A DNA stretch of 53,777 bases from Methanomicrobiaceae archaeon (GTDB taxonomy: Archaea > Halobacteriota > Methanomicrobia > Methanomicrobiales > Methanoculleaceae), in assembly GCA_020854755.1 (NCBI GenBank), contig JAHKLN010000032.1, positions 1 through 53,777 of the forward strand, in the 5' to 3' direction. The notes beneath the pieces were generated by a model that made no database searches, was not told where the DNA came from, and saw only the letters and a list, made by a program, of their open reading frames with translations. Positions 1 to 8,038 of this stretch are shown piece after piece. A program made the translations under genes and the position numbers. The stretch's first letter is position 1. Each line of letters begins with the position of its first letter.

Positions 1-70
1 AATACCGGATCCGGGATGCCTGCGTGGAATTCATGGATTTTCATGGCTGCGCTTGCACCGATCGCCGCTG
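1..70 (+). repeat. Partial copy of a dispersed intergenic repeat
   Basis: This copy is cut by the window edge. It carries ACCGGATCCGGGAT (4-17), then TTCATGGATTTTCAT (30-44) and a TGCGCTTGCA block (48-57). The same blocks occur in the same order on the minus strand at about 12.93-12.99 kb. Related copies lie near 16.2, 22.7, 46.4 and 53.3-53.8 kb. No coding potential is apparent. The family assignment rests on comparing copies within this window. Confidence 0.6.
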
Positions 71-320
71 CATGAGAGCTCATGTGAAATTATTCCTACC
101 TGCCATTGGTTCAGGGGAGGGGCTTGCCGGGGGATCCACCTGGAGGAAGCCATCACGATCCCCCGGAACAGACCACCGAAAGATCGATCCGGTACCTATC
201 CCCCGGCATATCGATCTCCATCGGTTACGCCCGAAACCCGCCGGACTTCAGAAGCTGTCAGGGATGTCTGCACGCCGGGAAGAAGGGAACAGCCATGCAC
301 TCCTGGATGTGTCTTCCCGG
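71..320. other. Gene-free stretch downstream of glnK
   Basis: I see no convincing gene here. The open frames crossing it have atypical composition and no recognisable family. A purine-rich GGGGAGGGG stretch near 114-122 is somewhat like the G-rich part of the dispersed repeat, but the match is weak. It separates the glnK 3' end from the repeat copy at the window start. Confidence 0.5.
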
Positions 321-360
321 CATTTTTCCGGTGAGTACCCGGTCCCCGGCACGAAAAATG
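321..360 (-). terminator. Possible hairpin downstream of glnK
   Basis: An exact 8-bp inverted repeat (CATTTTTC at 321-328, GAAAAATG at 353-360) encloses a GC-rich inner segment with CCGG repeats. It begins 15 nt beyond the glnK stop codon, and both arms are T- or A-rich. It could end or stabilise the amt-glnK transcript. This is inference; archaeal termination often needs only a T-tract. Confidence 0.35.
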
Positions 361-375
361 AGCGGGAGATGCGTC

Positions 376-714
376 TTATCGCTCCGGCGGCTTTGCATCG
401 TCGGTTCTCACCTTTGTTACGCTCTCTACGGGCATAACGAAGATCCTGCCGTCGCCGAACTTCCCTGTCCACGCTGCCCGCTTGATGGTCCGGATCACGA
501 GATCCGCATCCCCGCTCCTGACGGCAAGGTCGAGCCTGAGCTTCGGGATGAGATCGACCGGGATGGCTCTTCCCCGGTATTTGAGAGCAATGCCTTTCTG
601 CTCTCCTCTGCCGCGGACCTCGGAGACGGTCATGCCATAGATCCCCTGCTCCTCGAGCGCACGCTTCACGGCCTCGAACTTCTCGGGCCGGATGATTGCT
701 GTTACCATCTTCAT
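376..714 (-). CDS. glnK: Nitrogen regulatory protein P-II (GlnK-type)
   Basis: P-II signal protein that in the family binds 2-oxoglutarate and ATP/ADP and plugs the Amt channel when nitrogen is plentiful. The N-terminus (MKMVTAIIRPEKF) is the classic P-II beta1. The T-loop is at about 36-55 with Tyr46, the residue position uridylylated in bacterial homologs, and the B-loop TGKFGDGRIFV is at about 80-90. I chose the ATG at 714, not the in-frame ATGs at 720 and 723, because it gives exactly 112 residues and has AGGTGAT 4-10 nt upstream. It starts 10 nt after the amt stop, so amt and glnK are cotranscribed. Regulation probably comes from the GGAA-N6-TTCC palindrome upstream of amt. Confidence 0.95.
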   Translation of the reverse strand: MKMVTAIIRPEKFEAVKRALEEQGIYGMTVSEVRGRGEQKGIALKYRGRAIPVDLIPKLRLDLAVRSGDADLVIRTIKRAAWTGKFGDGRIFVMPVESVTKVRTDDAKPPER

Positions 715-724
715 CGCCATCACC

Positions 725-1921
725 TTACCCCTGTGCCGATTCTCCGTGCTGCGCGATATCGAGCCCGACGTACTCCTCCTCCTCGCTCACCCGAAGGCCG
801 AGCGTCATATCGACGGCCTTTGCAAGGATCAGCGTCACCGTGAAAGCGTAGGCCAGCGCTGCCAGGGCTGCGACGATCTGGATGGCGAACTGGCTGGCGT
901 TGCCGTAGATCAGGCCGTCGATACCGCCTATTGCGGCCACCGCAAATATGCCGGTTCCGACCGCTCCCCAGAGCCCGCCCATGCCGTGGACTGCCCACGC
1001 ATCAAGGCTCTCATCCAGACCTTTCCTGACCCGGAGGAGGAGGGCGCCGTAACAGACGAGGCCGCCGATTGCGCCGATGGCGATCGCAGATATCGGATCG
1101 ACGAACCCTGCAGCCGGAGTGATCGCGACAAGCCCGGCGATTCCCCCGCTGATCATGCCGATTGACCCCGGCCTTCCGCGGATCCAGGATGCAGCGAGCC
1201 AGGTAAGTGTGCCTGCAGCCGCAGATATGTTCGTTACGACGAAGGCGTTCACGGCCAGGCCGTCTGCGGCAAGCGCACTTCCTGCATTAAAGCCGAACCA
1301 GCCGAACCAGAGAAGTGCGCCCCCGAGCAGGGTCATCGGAATGTTGTGCGGCTCTATCCCATAGGCACCAAACCCCACCCTCCTGCCGATCACGAGGGCA
1401 AGAGCCAGTGCGGCGAACCCGGAGCTGATATGGACGACGGTGCCGCCGGCGAAGTCAAGCGCGCCGAGCTGTGCCATCCAGCCCTCGCCCCACGCCCAGT
1501 GTGCCAGCGGATCGTAGACAAGTGTCGTCCAGAGGAGGCCGAAGACGATGAACGAGCTGACCTTCACCCGCTCCGCAACCCCTGACGTGACGATTGCAAG
1601 CGTCAGGCCGGCAAAGACCAGCTGAAAGATCATAAAAAGCATATCCGGAATGCCTTCGCCTTCAAGACTGACTCCTCTAAGGAGGGCATAGTCCAGATTG
1701 CCGATGAATCCCCCGATATCCGGAGCGAAGGCCAGGCTGTAGCCGAAGAGCACCCATTGCAGGCTGACCACGGCGAATGCGATGAATGCCAGCGCAAGCA
1801 TCGATATAAAATTCTTCCTCCGCACCAGTCCGCCGTAGAAGAGCCCCACTCCCGGGGTCATCAGCATCACGAGCGCCGCACAGATCAGGATGAATGCGGT
1901 GTCACCGGTATCGATTGCCAT
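725..1921 (-). CDS. amt: Ammonium transporter Amt
   Basis: Membrane ammonium channel of the Amt/Mep/Rh family: 398 residues with about 11 hydrophobic segments. The N-terminal segment holds the conserved [11 protein letters not shown] stretch. Both pore histidines can be assigned, one in [11 protein letters not shown] and one in [12 protein letters not shown]. The short hydrophilic C-terminal tail is the usual GlnK contact region. An AGGAGAT Shine-Dalgarno lies just upstream of the ATG. It is the first gene of an amt-glnK operon, a standard nitrogen-scavenging unit in archaea. Confidence 0.97.
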   Translation of the reverse strand: MAIDTGDTAFILICAALVMLMTPGVGLFYGGLVRRKNFISMLALAFIAFAVVSLQWVLFGYSLAFAPDIGGFIGNLDYALLRGVSLEGEGIPDMLFMIFQLVFAGLTLAIVTSGVAERVKVSSFIVFGLLWTTLVYDPLAHWAWGEGWMAQLGALDFAGGTVVHISSGFAALALALVIGRRVGFGAYGIEPHNIPMTLLGGALLWFGWFGFNAGSALAADGLAVNAFVVTNISAAAGTLTWLAASWIRGRPGSIGMISGGIAGLVAITPAAGFVDPISAIAIGAIGGLVCYGALLLRVRKGLDESLDAWAVHGMGGLWGAVGTGIFAVAAIGGIDGLIYGNASQFAIQIVAALAALAYAFTVTLILAKAVDMTLGLRVSEEEEYVGLDIAQHGESAQG

Positions 1922-2118
1922 TTCCCATCTCCTTACGTGTTACATCATACATCAGAGGCAGGATGCCTGCCCGAACCCTCCGCAGCACTCCGGCAGGGTG
2001 CACGACCCGCACCGCCCCTCTCCCGGGTCAGGGTTTGGCCACATGGAACGATGCTGCCGTGCGATGACCTTGCGGCCGCCGATTGCATGCAGGTCAGGAG
2101 TCTCAGATTTAACTGGAA

Positions 2119-2132
2119 GGAAGTAGTCTTCC
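2119..2132. promoter_or_regulatory. Candidate NrpR operator (GGAA-N6-TTCC)
   Basis: The sequence GGAAGTAGTCTTCC fits GGAA-N6-TTCC, the operator bound by the euryarchaeal nitrogen repressor NrpR, established for nif and glnA in Methanococcus maripaludis. It also sits inside a wider overlapping TGGAAG-N8-CTTCCA inverted repeat. It lies immediately beside an A/T-rich TATA-like element (2135-2147), upstream of amt on one side and of the DUF2115 gene on the other. The amt-glnK content makes nitrogen control the natural reading. A long leader of about 190 nt to amt would be implied. Confidence 0.6.
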
Positions 2133-2134
2133 AT

Positions 2135-2147
2135 CAATTATAAATAT
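2135..2147. promoter_or_regulatory. TATA-like element, amt/DUF2115 intergenic region
   Basis: CAATTATAAATAT is a near-symmetric TATA-like element in a GC-rich region and could serve either strand. Read leftward it would start a transcript near 2110, within or beside the NrpR-like palindrome, so a bound repressor would block it. Read rightward it would start near 2170, about 70 nt before the DUF2115 gene. The rest of the gap (1922-2118, 2148-2241) shows nothing definite. Confidence 0.45.
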
Positions 2148-2241
2148 TTGCAATTCACTCCCACTTCCCCGGAGGAACCCGCTTCTGCCGGCGAGCTGCC
2201 GCAGATCATGCTTATGAGGTCACGGCTACAGAAAGAATTGG

Positions 2242-2832
2242 ATGGCTCCCGTGCATCCTGCCGGATCGCGTGTCGATATCAGCGCCACATGTGCACGCCT
2301 GCGGAGAGTCCGCACCAGAAAGGATCTTGCGGAAGCGCTCTGCCGCGAAATCACCCGCTACACGCTCCACGACCTGCAGAGGCTGCGGGGGATCGTCGAA
2401 CGCGATCTCAGGCACGTGCCCGCCCACTACCGGCAGAAACTCTACCCGAAGACGATGGAGCAGATCTTCGGGACGCATCACACCATGGTCGCCTTCTGCC
2501 GGAGCGGATCGGCGGCAAACCTCCATGGCGAGGCCGATGCGAAATTTTTGGACTTCTGCAGCATGGTTGAGCGGGCATCGCTTGCCCAGGAGACGGAAGA
2601 GCGCAGGGAGCTCGAGCTCCTCTACTACCTGCTGGCGGGGTTTGCGATCTTCGTCCTCGGCCGGCCTGCCCATGCGGCAGGGACACCCTTTCCCGGCGGC
2701 CTTCAGGTTGAAGAACGGGACGGCGTCTTCTTCTGCCCCATCAGGGATCGGGAAGACGATGTGGAGACGGCCATCTGCCCATTCTGCCCGGCAAAGCCGT
2801 CTGACCACAACCGATTGCCGCCGCCGGGATAG
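2242..2832 (+). CDS. DUF2115 (UPF0305) family protein
   Basis: Conserved methanogen protein of unknown function, 196 residues. The family signature is the C-terminal block with FFCPIRDRE followed by CPFCPAKPS, a small cysteine cluster that could bind a metal. The helical N-terminal part has YTLHDLQRLRG and HVPAHYRQKLYPKT. No membrane segments are visible. The start is uncertain because no clear Shine-Dalgarno precedes the ATG. It faces the nitroreductase gene, with 3 nt between the two stop codons. The family call is by recognition; the function is unknown. Confidence 0.7.
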   Translation: MAPVHPAGSRVDISATCARLRRVRTRKDLAEALCREITRYTLHDLQRLRGIVERDLRHVPAHYRQKLYPKTMEQIFGTHHTMVAFCRSGSAANLHGEADAKFLDFCSMVERASLAQETEERRELELLYYLLAGFAIFVLGRPAHAAGTPFPGGLQVEERDGVFFCPIRDREDDVETAICPFCPAKPSDHNRLPPPG

Positions 2833-2835
2833 GGA

Positions 2836-3369
2836 TCAGTCTTCGGGCGAATACCGCTCCGAGAACGTGATCTCCTTCAGAACCTTTTTTCGTGCAATCT
2901 TCAGCTCCTCGGGATAGCCTGCCGGGATCAGGGATACAAGGGTGTACTCCTCGGGCACCTGCAGGAGTTCCCTTACCGCCTCGGCATAATCTTTCTTGTC
3001 GCCCGCCACCCAGCAGGATCCGACGCCGTAGGCCTGGAGGCCGAGGATGAGCTGGGTCGTCGCGGCAGAACAGTCTTCCAGATAATACTTCTCGTTTCGC
3101 TTCCCGAAGACGGCAAAACAGATCGGAGCGTCGGCAATAAACCTCCCGTTCTCGGCCATATCAGCGATCTTTTTTAAGGTATCGCGCTCTGTTATGGTGC
3201 CGAAAAGCCAGGGCTGCTCATTGCGGGCAGTGGGTGCCAGGCGTGCGCAGTCAAGGGCATCCCTGACGATCTTTTCATCGATCGGTTCGCTCTTGTACTT
3301 CCGGACACTGTGCCGGCTCCTGATCACCGTAATACCGAGGTTCACGGCTCCACCAATGCCACGATTCAT
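2836..3369 (-). CDS. Nitroreductase family protein
   Basis: FMN-dependent nitroreductase-fold oxidoreductase of 177 residues from the ATG at 3369; an in-frame ATG at 3432 would add 21 poorly conserved residues. RSRHSVRKY is the phosphate-binding FMN motif at about 16-24. LAPTARNEQPW follows, and a GLQAYGVGSCWVAGDKKDY stretch is at about 115-133. In methanogens such proteins often act as small flavin reductases, but the substrate cannot be read from sequence. It is downstream of and codirectional with the TraB-like gene with a 71-nt gap, so it may be the end of that operon. Confidence 0.88.
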   Translation of the reverse strand: MNRGIGGAVNLGITVIRSRHSVRKYKSEPIDEKIVRDALDCARLAPTARNEQPWLFGTITERDTLKKIADMAENGRFIADAPICFAVFGKRNEKYYLEDCSAATTQLILGLQAYGVGSCWVAGDKKDYAEAVRELLQVPEEYTLVSLIPAGYPEELKIARKKVLKEITFSERYSPED

Positions 3370-3440
3370 AGCATCCTCTGGGAGGTAATGACGTAAAAAG
3401 ATTGGGAAAGCAGAAGCTCCGGCCGGTCGCAACCCCGGGG

Positions 3441-4631
3441 CTAGAAGAGGATGCCGAAGATGTTCTGCAGCCCCTGGAGAATGACTTCAGCCGGGTCGAT
3501 GCCGAGGAACGGAAAGATGAAGATGAAGTAGGCGAACGTCCCGATCGTGCTCCCGACGTTGGCGAGGGCAGCGACGAGCACGACCCGAAAGAGCGGGATC
3601 GCCCGCATCTCCGAGAGCGTCTCGGCACGGATGATCTTCCTGAACTCCCCTGCAGACGGTTTGCGGATCTTTGCCTCCACGATGGCGGCAAACCAGCCCG
3701 CCGCAAGGAGCGGGTTTAACGACGTCATCCACGAGACGGCGAACGCCGTCAGGGCAGAGAGAGGATGCCCGCCGGCGAGCAGGGTCATGCCGCCGGAAAG
3801 CAGACCGTTGACCAGGATCCAGTAGAGAAGGGCGCTCACCAGCACGTCCACCCCGACGCCGGAGAACGCGATGGCAGCGATCAGGACGGCGAAGAGCACC
3901 GTCACGATGACACCGAAGATCGTTCCGTACGGCGGAGACTTTACCGGAGCCACCAGATCCTGATAGGGCGGCAGGGCCTCGGGAGAATTGAGGTAGCGCT
4001 GGACGCCCCGCATGTGCCCGGCGCCGACGACGGCAAGGATCCGTTCATGCCGCTCGCCGAGCGACAGGAGCTGGTATGCCAGGTAGGCGTCCCGCTCGTC
4101 GATCAGTGCCCTGGCGCCGCGGGGAGAGAACTTCCGGAACTCCTCCATCGCCACGCTCACCATATCCTGCTTCGTCAGCTCCTCGATGTCGAACTCCTCA
4201 CCCCGATACCCGGTCACCGAGACGATCAGCGCAGAGAACATCTTCAGTTTCTCCCAGAGGGTCATCTGTCCCCAGAACCTTGAGAGCGTGATCCTGATAT
4301 CCCGGTCGACGAGAGCCACCGGCGTCTGGTGCGCCTCTGCCTCCTCGATCGCCGCAAGCATCTCGGCGCCCGGCTCAACTCCCAGATCCGCGCCGATCCG
4401 CTGCTGCAGGTACGAGAAGAGCCATTGGACCAGCAACTGCGCGAAGTTGCCTCCCTTCAGAATCTCACTGACTGACGGTTCTTCTCCTTCCCGCTTCAGG
4501 GAGGCATACCGTCCGGGGTCGAGCTCCACCGCGACGACATCGGGGCCGAACTCCTCGATCGCTTCCCTGACGTCCTGGATGCTCTTTTTCGAGACGTGCG
4601 CGGTTCCTACGAGTCGGATATCAGCCATCAA
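3441..4631 (-). CDS. TraB/PrgY family membrane protein
   Basis: 396-residue protein of the TraB domain family, named for the enterococcal pheromone-shutdown protein. The N-terminus reads VGTAHVSKKSIQDV, then VVAVELDPGRYASL, with a GAGHMRGV motif near residue 207. These match the conserved Gly/His-containing blocks of the family, which is structurally related to EreA/ChaN-type folds. The C-terminal third has about four hydrophobic segments, so it is membrane-anchored. The archaeal role is unknown. It overlaps the upstream YkgJ-like gene by 11 nt, indicating translational coupling. Confidence 0.85.
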   Translation of the reverse strand: MMADIRLVGTAHVSKKSIQDVREAIEEFGPDVVAVELDPGRYASLKREGEEPSVSEILKGGNFAQLLVQWLFSYLQQRIGADLGVEPGAEMLAAIEEAEAHQTPVALVDRDIRITLSRFWGQMTLWEKLKMFSALIVSVTGYRGEEFDIEELTKQDMVSVAMEEFRKFSPRGARALIDERDAYLAYQLLSLGERHERILAVVGAGHMRGVQRYLNSPEALPPYQDLVAPVKSPPYGTIFGVIVTVLFAVLIAAIAFSGVGVDVLVSALLYWILVNGLLSGGMTLLAGGHPLSALTAFAVSWMTSLNPLLAAGWFAAIVEAKIRKPSAGEFRKIIRAETLSEMRAIPLFRVVLVAALANVGSTIGTFAYFIFIFPFLGIDPAEVILQGLQNIFGILF

Positions 4632-5163
4632 GCACCTTCATGCCGTCGCTATCGAAGACGATCAGCCTTCCTGCAGGCACGTCCGCCGCCCTGAAAGCGG
4701 CTGCAATGGCGCGTTCCTCGATCCATTCAGCCTCAAAACGAGCGATAAGCGCCCGGGCCGCCGAAAAAGCTTCCTCGTCGGAGAGCGGGGCGCCGACCCC
4801 CCGGCACGCGGATACCGTGAGCCTTCCTTCGTCCAGCATGAACGGGTAGGTACGGCAGATCCAGGGGCGGTGTTCATAGATCGTGCACCGCCCTCCGTCA
4901 AGGAAGATGCATGCCCCTTTGCGCCTTCGTATGCACCAGTCGAACGTATACCGCCGTCCGTCTCCGCAATCGACGACCTCGGGGTACGGCTCGACCGCAT
5001 CGTCCCATTCCATACCTGTTGCCGCGAGGATCTCCCGTATCTCCGGGGGACTGACGATCACCAGACTGGAATCATCGGCAGAAGAGCGGCAGCATTCGGC
5101 GCATCCGGTACATCGAAACCCGATTGATCGGATGAGCCCTGCAATGTCGTCTACTCGCTGCAT
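4621..5163 (-). CDS. YkgJ family cysteine cluster protein
   Basis: 180-residue putative Zn/Fe-S-binding protein (CxxCxxCC family). The N-terminal cluster FRCTGCAECC is at about 16-25, and further conserved cysteines lie in CIRRRKGACIFL, CTIYEHRPWICRTYPF and ACRG. The spacing fits the YkgJ/DUF327-like family, whose metal and function are not well defined. It overlaps guaAA upstream by 13 nt and the TraB-like gene downstream by 11 nt, so the three are probably one transcript. Confidence 0.88.
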   Translation of the reverse strand: MQRVDDIAGLIRSIGFRCTGCAECCRSSADDSSLVIVSPPEIREILAATGMEWDDAVEPYPEVVDCGDGRRYTFDWCIRRRKGACIFLDGGRCTIYEHRPWICRTYPFMLDEGRLTVSACRGVGAPLSDEEAFSAARALIARFEAEWIEERAIAAAFRAADVPAGRLIVFDSDGMKVLDG

Positions 5164-5705
5164 ATTCTGTCAAAATTCTCAAAGATGATCCTGCCGTCCG
5201 TCGTGTGGCTGACCTCCGGGTGCCACTGGATGCCGTAGAGCCGCTCTGTATTCGAGGCCATCGCCTCAACCCCGCAGATGCCTGAGCGTGCAAGGAGCAA
5301 AAAGCCCTCCGGTATGACCGCTACCTCATCCGCATGCGACGCCCAGACCCGGATCCTCGGCGGGTATCCTGCAAGTAACTCGTTCTGTTTGAGGATCTCC
5401 ACCTCAACAGCCCCGTAGCCGCCGCTTGCGCCATGGTCTACCGTTCCGCCGCGGGCAGTCGCCATAATGTGCAGCCCGAGGCATATGCCGAGGACAGGCA
5501 GGCCGAGATCGAGATATTCCGCGGCAACACCCGAACGTTCGAGCGTGGGGCCGCCGCCGAGAATAACGCCCCTGCAGTTCTGGGCCACATCCGCAGGAGG
5601 CGTCTGGTTGGAGATCATCGTGGCCTCGATATCCATATCACGGAGCGTTCTTAAGATGAGATGGTTGAACTGCCCGTGATTATTGACCACATATATGGGA
5701 AGCAT
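5151..5705 (-). CDS. guaAA: GMP synthase, glutamine amidotransferase subunit A
   Basis: Class I glutaminase subunit of the two-subunit archaeal GMP synthase: it releases ammonia from glutamine for the ATP-pyrophosphatase subunit, which is not in this window. At 184 residues it has the usual archaeal size. The nucleophile Cys is in LGICLGLHIMA, and the His/Glu partners are in IQWHPEVSHT. The N-terminal MLPIYVVNNHGQFNHL is typical. Gene order runs cobT, guaAA, ykgJ-like, traB-like with small gaps or overlaps. Confidence 0.95.
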   Translation of the reverse strand: MLPIYVVNNHGQFNHLILRTLRDMDIEATMISNQTPPADVAQNCRGVILGGGPTLERSGVAAEYLDLGLPVLGICLGLHIMATARGGTVDHGASGGYGAVEVEILKQNELLAGYPPRIRVWASHADEVAVIPEGFLLLARSGICGVEAMASNTERLYGIQWHPEVSHTTDGRIIFENFDRICSE

Positions 5706-5743
5706 TGCTCAGCATATGGATGCGCCGGGGTAATAGTCCTTTG

Positions 5744-6754
5744 TCAGGTGTAGCCCGATACAAACTCAATGATGGTCCTGGTAATCTCATCCGGCGAGAA
5801 GCCCATCAGGTGCGCGAGCAGCATCGCACCCCCGGCACCCATGCCTTCCTTCACCTCTCCGATGCAGTAGCGTGCAAGGCCTGCATGTCCGATGCCGGAG
5901 AAGCCGGGATCGAGATAATACGCCGTGGTGCCGATCTCCTGCAGCGTCCGGGGAAAACCGGCGGACGGATCGTCCCTGACGTAGACTGTCGTCGCGATAT
6001 GCGGCGGCCTGCCCCCGATCGCCTCCAGAGCCGCTGCAACAGCAAGCATCTGGGTGCCACCTGCAAGGAGGATCCTGCCCTCGTAGGTGTCAGCAATGCC
6101 TGCGGCGACCGGCATCATCGGGTCTCCCGCCATCCTGATGATATCGAGCGGGTCGGAGACTCCGGCGGCATCGATCCTCCCGATCGCCTCCCGACAGACC
6201 GATTCCTTCAGGGCGATCGGGTTCCTGGCGTAACTGCTGCTGACGCTTGCGCTGTACCCGAGCGCTCTCAGGACGATGAGCGCGGTGGTGGTGCCGCCCG
6301 GAACGCACTCGCCGAGCACCAGCAGGTCGCTGTACCGTGAGAGGAACCTGCCGATCATCCCTCCTTTCCGGTAAAGCTCATGCGCGTCGGGGACGGCATC
6401 GGCACTGCGCGGGTCTCCGCCGGGCCTCCCGTAGACGTCCATGCACGGTACCGTGGGGGGCGATGCGAGCCCGGCATTGATGAAGAGCGGGGAGATCCCG
6501 GTCAGGGTTGTCATGGATCGGGTGATGGTTGCCGGGGTCGGGCAGCCCGTCGGCGTGTTCGGCTTGATCGGCATGCTCGAGATCGCGCCGGTTGCCACGA
6601 GTTCGGCGTCGAGGATCGGGGTGAGCAGGGTCTTCTCCGGGCTCGGGCCCGCGCCTGAGAGCCCGGGGATGGTGGAGAGCATGGTGTTTCCGAGTACCAG
6701 GGCCATGACAGGGTTTTCTGCCCTGATGTCAGGCATCTCTGAGACGAACGGCAT
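5744..6754 (-). CDS. cobT: Archaeal CobT-type nicotinate-nucleotide phosphoribosyltransferase
   Basis: Activates the lower-ligand base of cobamides by transferring phosphoribose from nicotinate mononucleotide, giving alpha-ribazole phosphate-type products. At 336 residues it matches the archaeal CobT/UPF0284 family. Visible blocks are the glycine-rich LGNTMLSTIPGLSGAG near the N-terminus and the ECVPGGTTTAL motif near residue 152, the region that places the substrate. It is divergent from cobZ-cobS, which act on its product, so the three form a lower-ligand assembly cluster. Confidence 0.92.
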   Translation of the reverse strand: MPFVSEMPDIRAENPVMALVLGNTMLSTIPGLSGAGPSPEKTLLTPILDAELVATGAISSMPIKPNTPTGCPTPATITRSMTTLTGISPLFINAGLASPPTVPCMDVYGRPGGDPRSADAVPDAHELYRKGGMIGRFLSRYSDLLVLGECVPGGTTTALIVLRALGYSASVSSSYARNPIALKESVCREAIGRIDAAGVSDPLDIIRMAGDPMMPVAAGIADTYEGRILLAGGTQMLAVAAALEAIGGRPPHIATTVYVRDDPSAGFPRTLQEIGTTAYYLDPGFSGIGHAGLARYCIGEVKEGMGAGGAMLLAHLMGFSPDEITRTIIEFVSGYT

Positions 6755-6829
6755 ATACAGTACGTACGGAGGCGCGGCATAAAAAGGAGAGGATTCTACC
6801 TGCTGCAGGCAGACACCGTTCAGAATACG

Positions 6830-6864
6830 AATCGGTAAATAGGCCGCCGTTTACTACATATGTA
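6830..6864 (+). promoter_or_regulatory. cobZ promoter, probably leaderless
   Basis: An A/T-rich GGTAAATAGG lies about 30 nt before the cobZ ATG, which suits a TATA box for a leaderless transcript; no Shine-Dalgarno is visible. A perfect 10-bp palindrome TACATATGTA (6855-6864) abuts the start codon and may be chance or an operator. The 110-bp gap also serves divergent cobT. Confidence 0.4.
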
Positions 6865-7299
6865 ATGTTTGAGATCGAGTCCCGTCTGCAGGCGAAGGGC
6901 GTACGGCGCGAAGCAATCGTCTCCGCCGCAATGGAGCTGTACGTATCCCACGGCATGGAAACGGAGGATGCCGCCGTCTGGCTGCATGAAAAGATCGGAA
7001 GAGCGATGCAGGACCCAAACGTCAGTTCGCTGCTGCTCGGGGCTATTCTGCTTGAGGACGAGCTCTACTGGAAGCGGAAGGACTCCGAGATCGCCGAAGA
7101 TCCGGTATTTCTGCTCTCCGACGAGATCATCGGCATGGCGATCGCCGAGGTGATCGGCGGCACCTATGCCCGGTTCGAGTTTACGCGGTATGACCAGAAG
7201 AAGCCGGGCATACTGAAGGAACTCGGCCCGTTCCTGGATGACGCCGTTGCAGGCCTCATCGCCGGATGCACGTCGCGGCTGTACAGTGAGTCCGGATGA
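6865..7299 (+). CDS. cobZ: Alpha-ribazole phosphatase CobZ (PgpA-like)
   Basis: 144-residue soluble protein related to phosphatidylglycerophosphatase A. In Methanosarcina mazei this family (CobZ) was shown to replace CobC as alpha-ribazole-5'-phosphate phosphatase. The sequence is acidic and helical, with conserved FLLSDEIIGMAIAEVIGG (about 92-109), where the acidic residues fit a Mg-dependent phosphatase, and no membrane segment. It overlaps cobS by 4 nt and is divergent from cobT, so a cobamide role is favoured over phospholipid synthesis. Confidence 0.85.
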   Translation: MFEIESRLQAKGVRREAIVSAAMELYVSHGMETEDAAVWLHEKIGRAMQDPNVSSLLLGAILLEDELYWKRKDSEIAEDPVFLLSDEIIGMAIAEVIGGTYARFEFTRYDQKKPGILKELGPFLDDAVAGLIAGCTSRLYSESG

Positions 7300-8000
7300 A
7301 GCCCCTCCTTGCCCTCCTGCAGTTCTGCACGGTCCTCCCGCTTGGGAGATCGGTCGATTTCGACTATTTTGCACGCCGCTCGTACCTCTACCCGATCGCC
7401 GGCTACGTGATCGGCTGCATTGCCGCTCTTGCGGTCTTCTTCATCCCGTCGCCTGCGCTTGCCGCCGCTGTCGCCCTTGCCACCGTCCTCCTCGTCTCGG
7501 GCTGCAACCACTTCGACGGGCTGATCGACTTCGGAGACGGCCTCATGGCGCATGGGAGCAGGGAGAAGCGGGTGCAGGCGATGACGGACCGGCATGCGGG
7601 TGCGGGTGCGGTGGCAGCCGCCCTCATCGTCACGCTCCTGGCGTTCGCCGGCCTCCAGTCAGCCGGGCCGATCTGGATTGCCATCCTGTTCGCCGAGGTT
7701 TTTGCGAAACTCGCGATCTCCTACATGACCACGCTCGGTCCGCCATTCCGCGAGGGCATACACAGCTACCTGCACGGCTGCGCCCGTCCGCGGTTTCTGG
7801 TCTATGCCACCGCGCTTGCGCTCCCGCTCGCCCTCCTCTCCTGGCCACGTTTTGCCGCAGCGGCCGCTGCGACGCTGATCGTCGTCGCTGTCATGCTCCG
7901 CCTCTCCCGGCGGCTCTTTGGAGGCGTGAATGGAGACGTGGTGGGCGCCACCCATGAGATCGCCCGTGCCGGCGTGATCGTTGCTCTCGCACTCCTGTAA
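7296..8000 (+). CDS. cobS: Adenosylcobinamide-GDP ribazoletransferase
   Basis: Membrane enzyme joining adenosylcobinamide-GDP with alpha-ribazole to give adenosylcobalamin, the last condensation step. It has 234 residues with several hydrophobic segments. The family motif HFDGLIDFGDGLMAHGS at about 70-86 supplies the acidic metal-binding residues typical of CDP-alcohol-phosphotransferase-like enzymes. The ATG overlaps the cobZ stop (ATGA), so the pair is translationally coupled. Confidence 0.95.
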   Translation: MKPLLALLQFCTVLPLGRSVDFDYFARRSYLYPIAGYVIGCIAALAVFFIPSPALAAAVALATVLLVSGCNHFDGLIDFGDGLMAHGSREKRVQAMTDRHAGAGAVAAALIVTLLAFAGLQSAGPIWIAILFAEVFAKLAISYMTTLGPPFREGIHSYLHGCARPRFLVYATALALPLALLSWPRFAAAAAATLIVVAVMLRLSRRLFGGVNGDVVGATHEIARAGVIVALALL

Positions 8001-8038
8001 TACATTTTTCTATCCTGACGCCAGTTAGTATAGGTACA

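Noticed and set aside
6855-6864. TACATATGTA palindrome as a cobalamin-responsive operator
   Set aside because: Only 10 bp and A/T-rich at a start codon; no known archaeal cobalamin regulator site matches, so it is noted only within the promoter entry.
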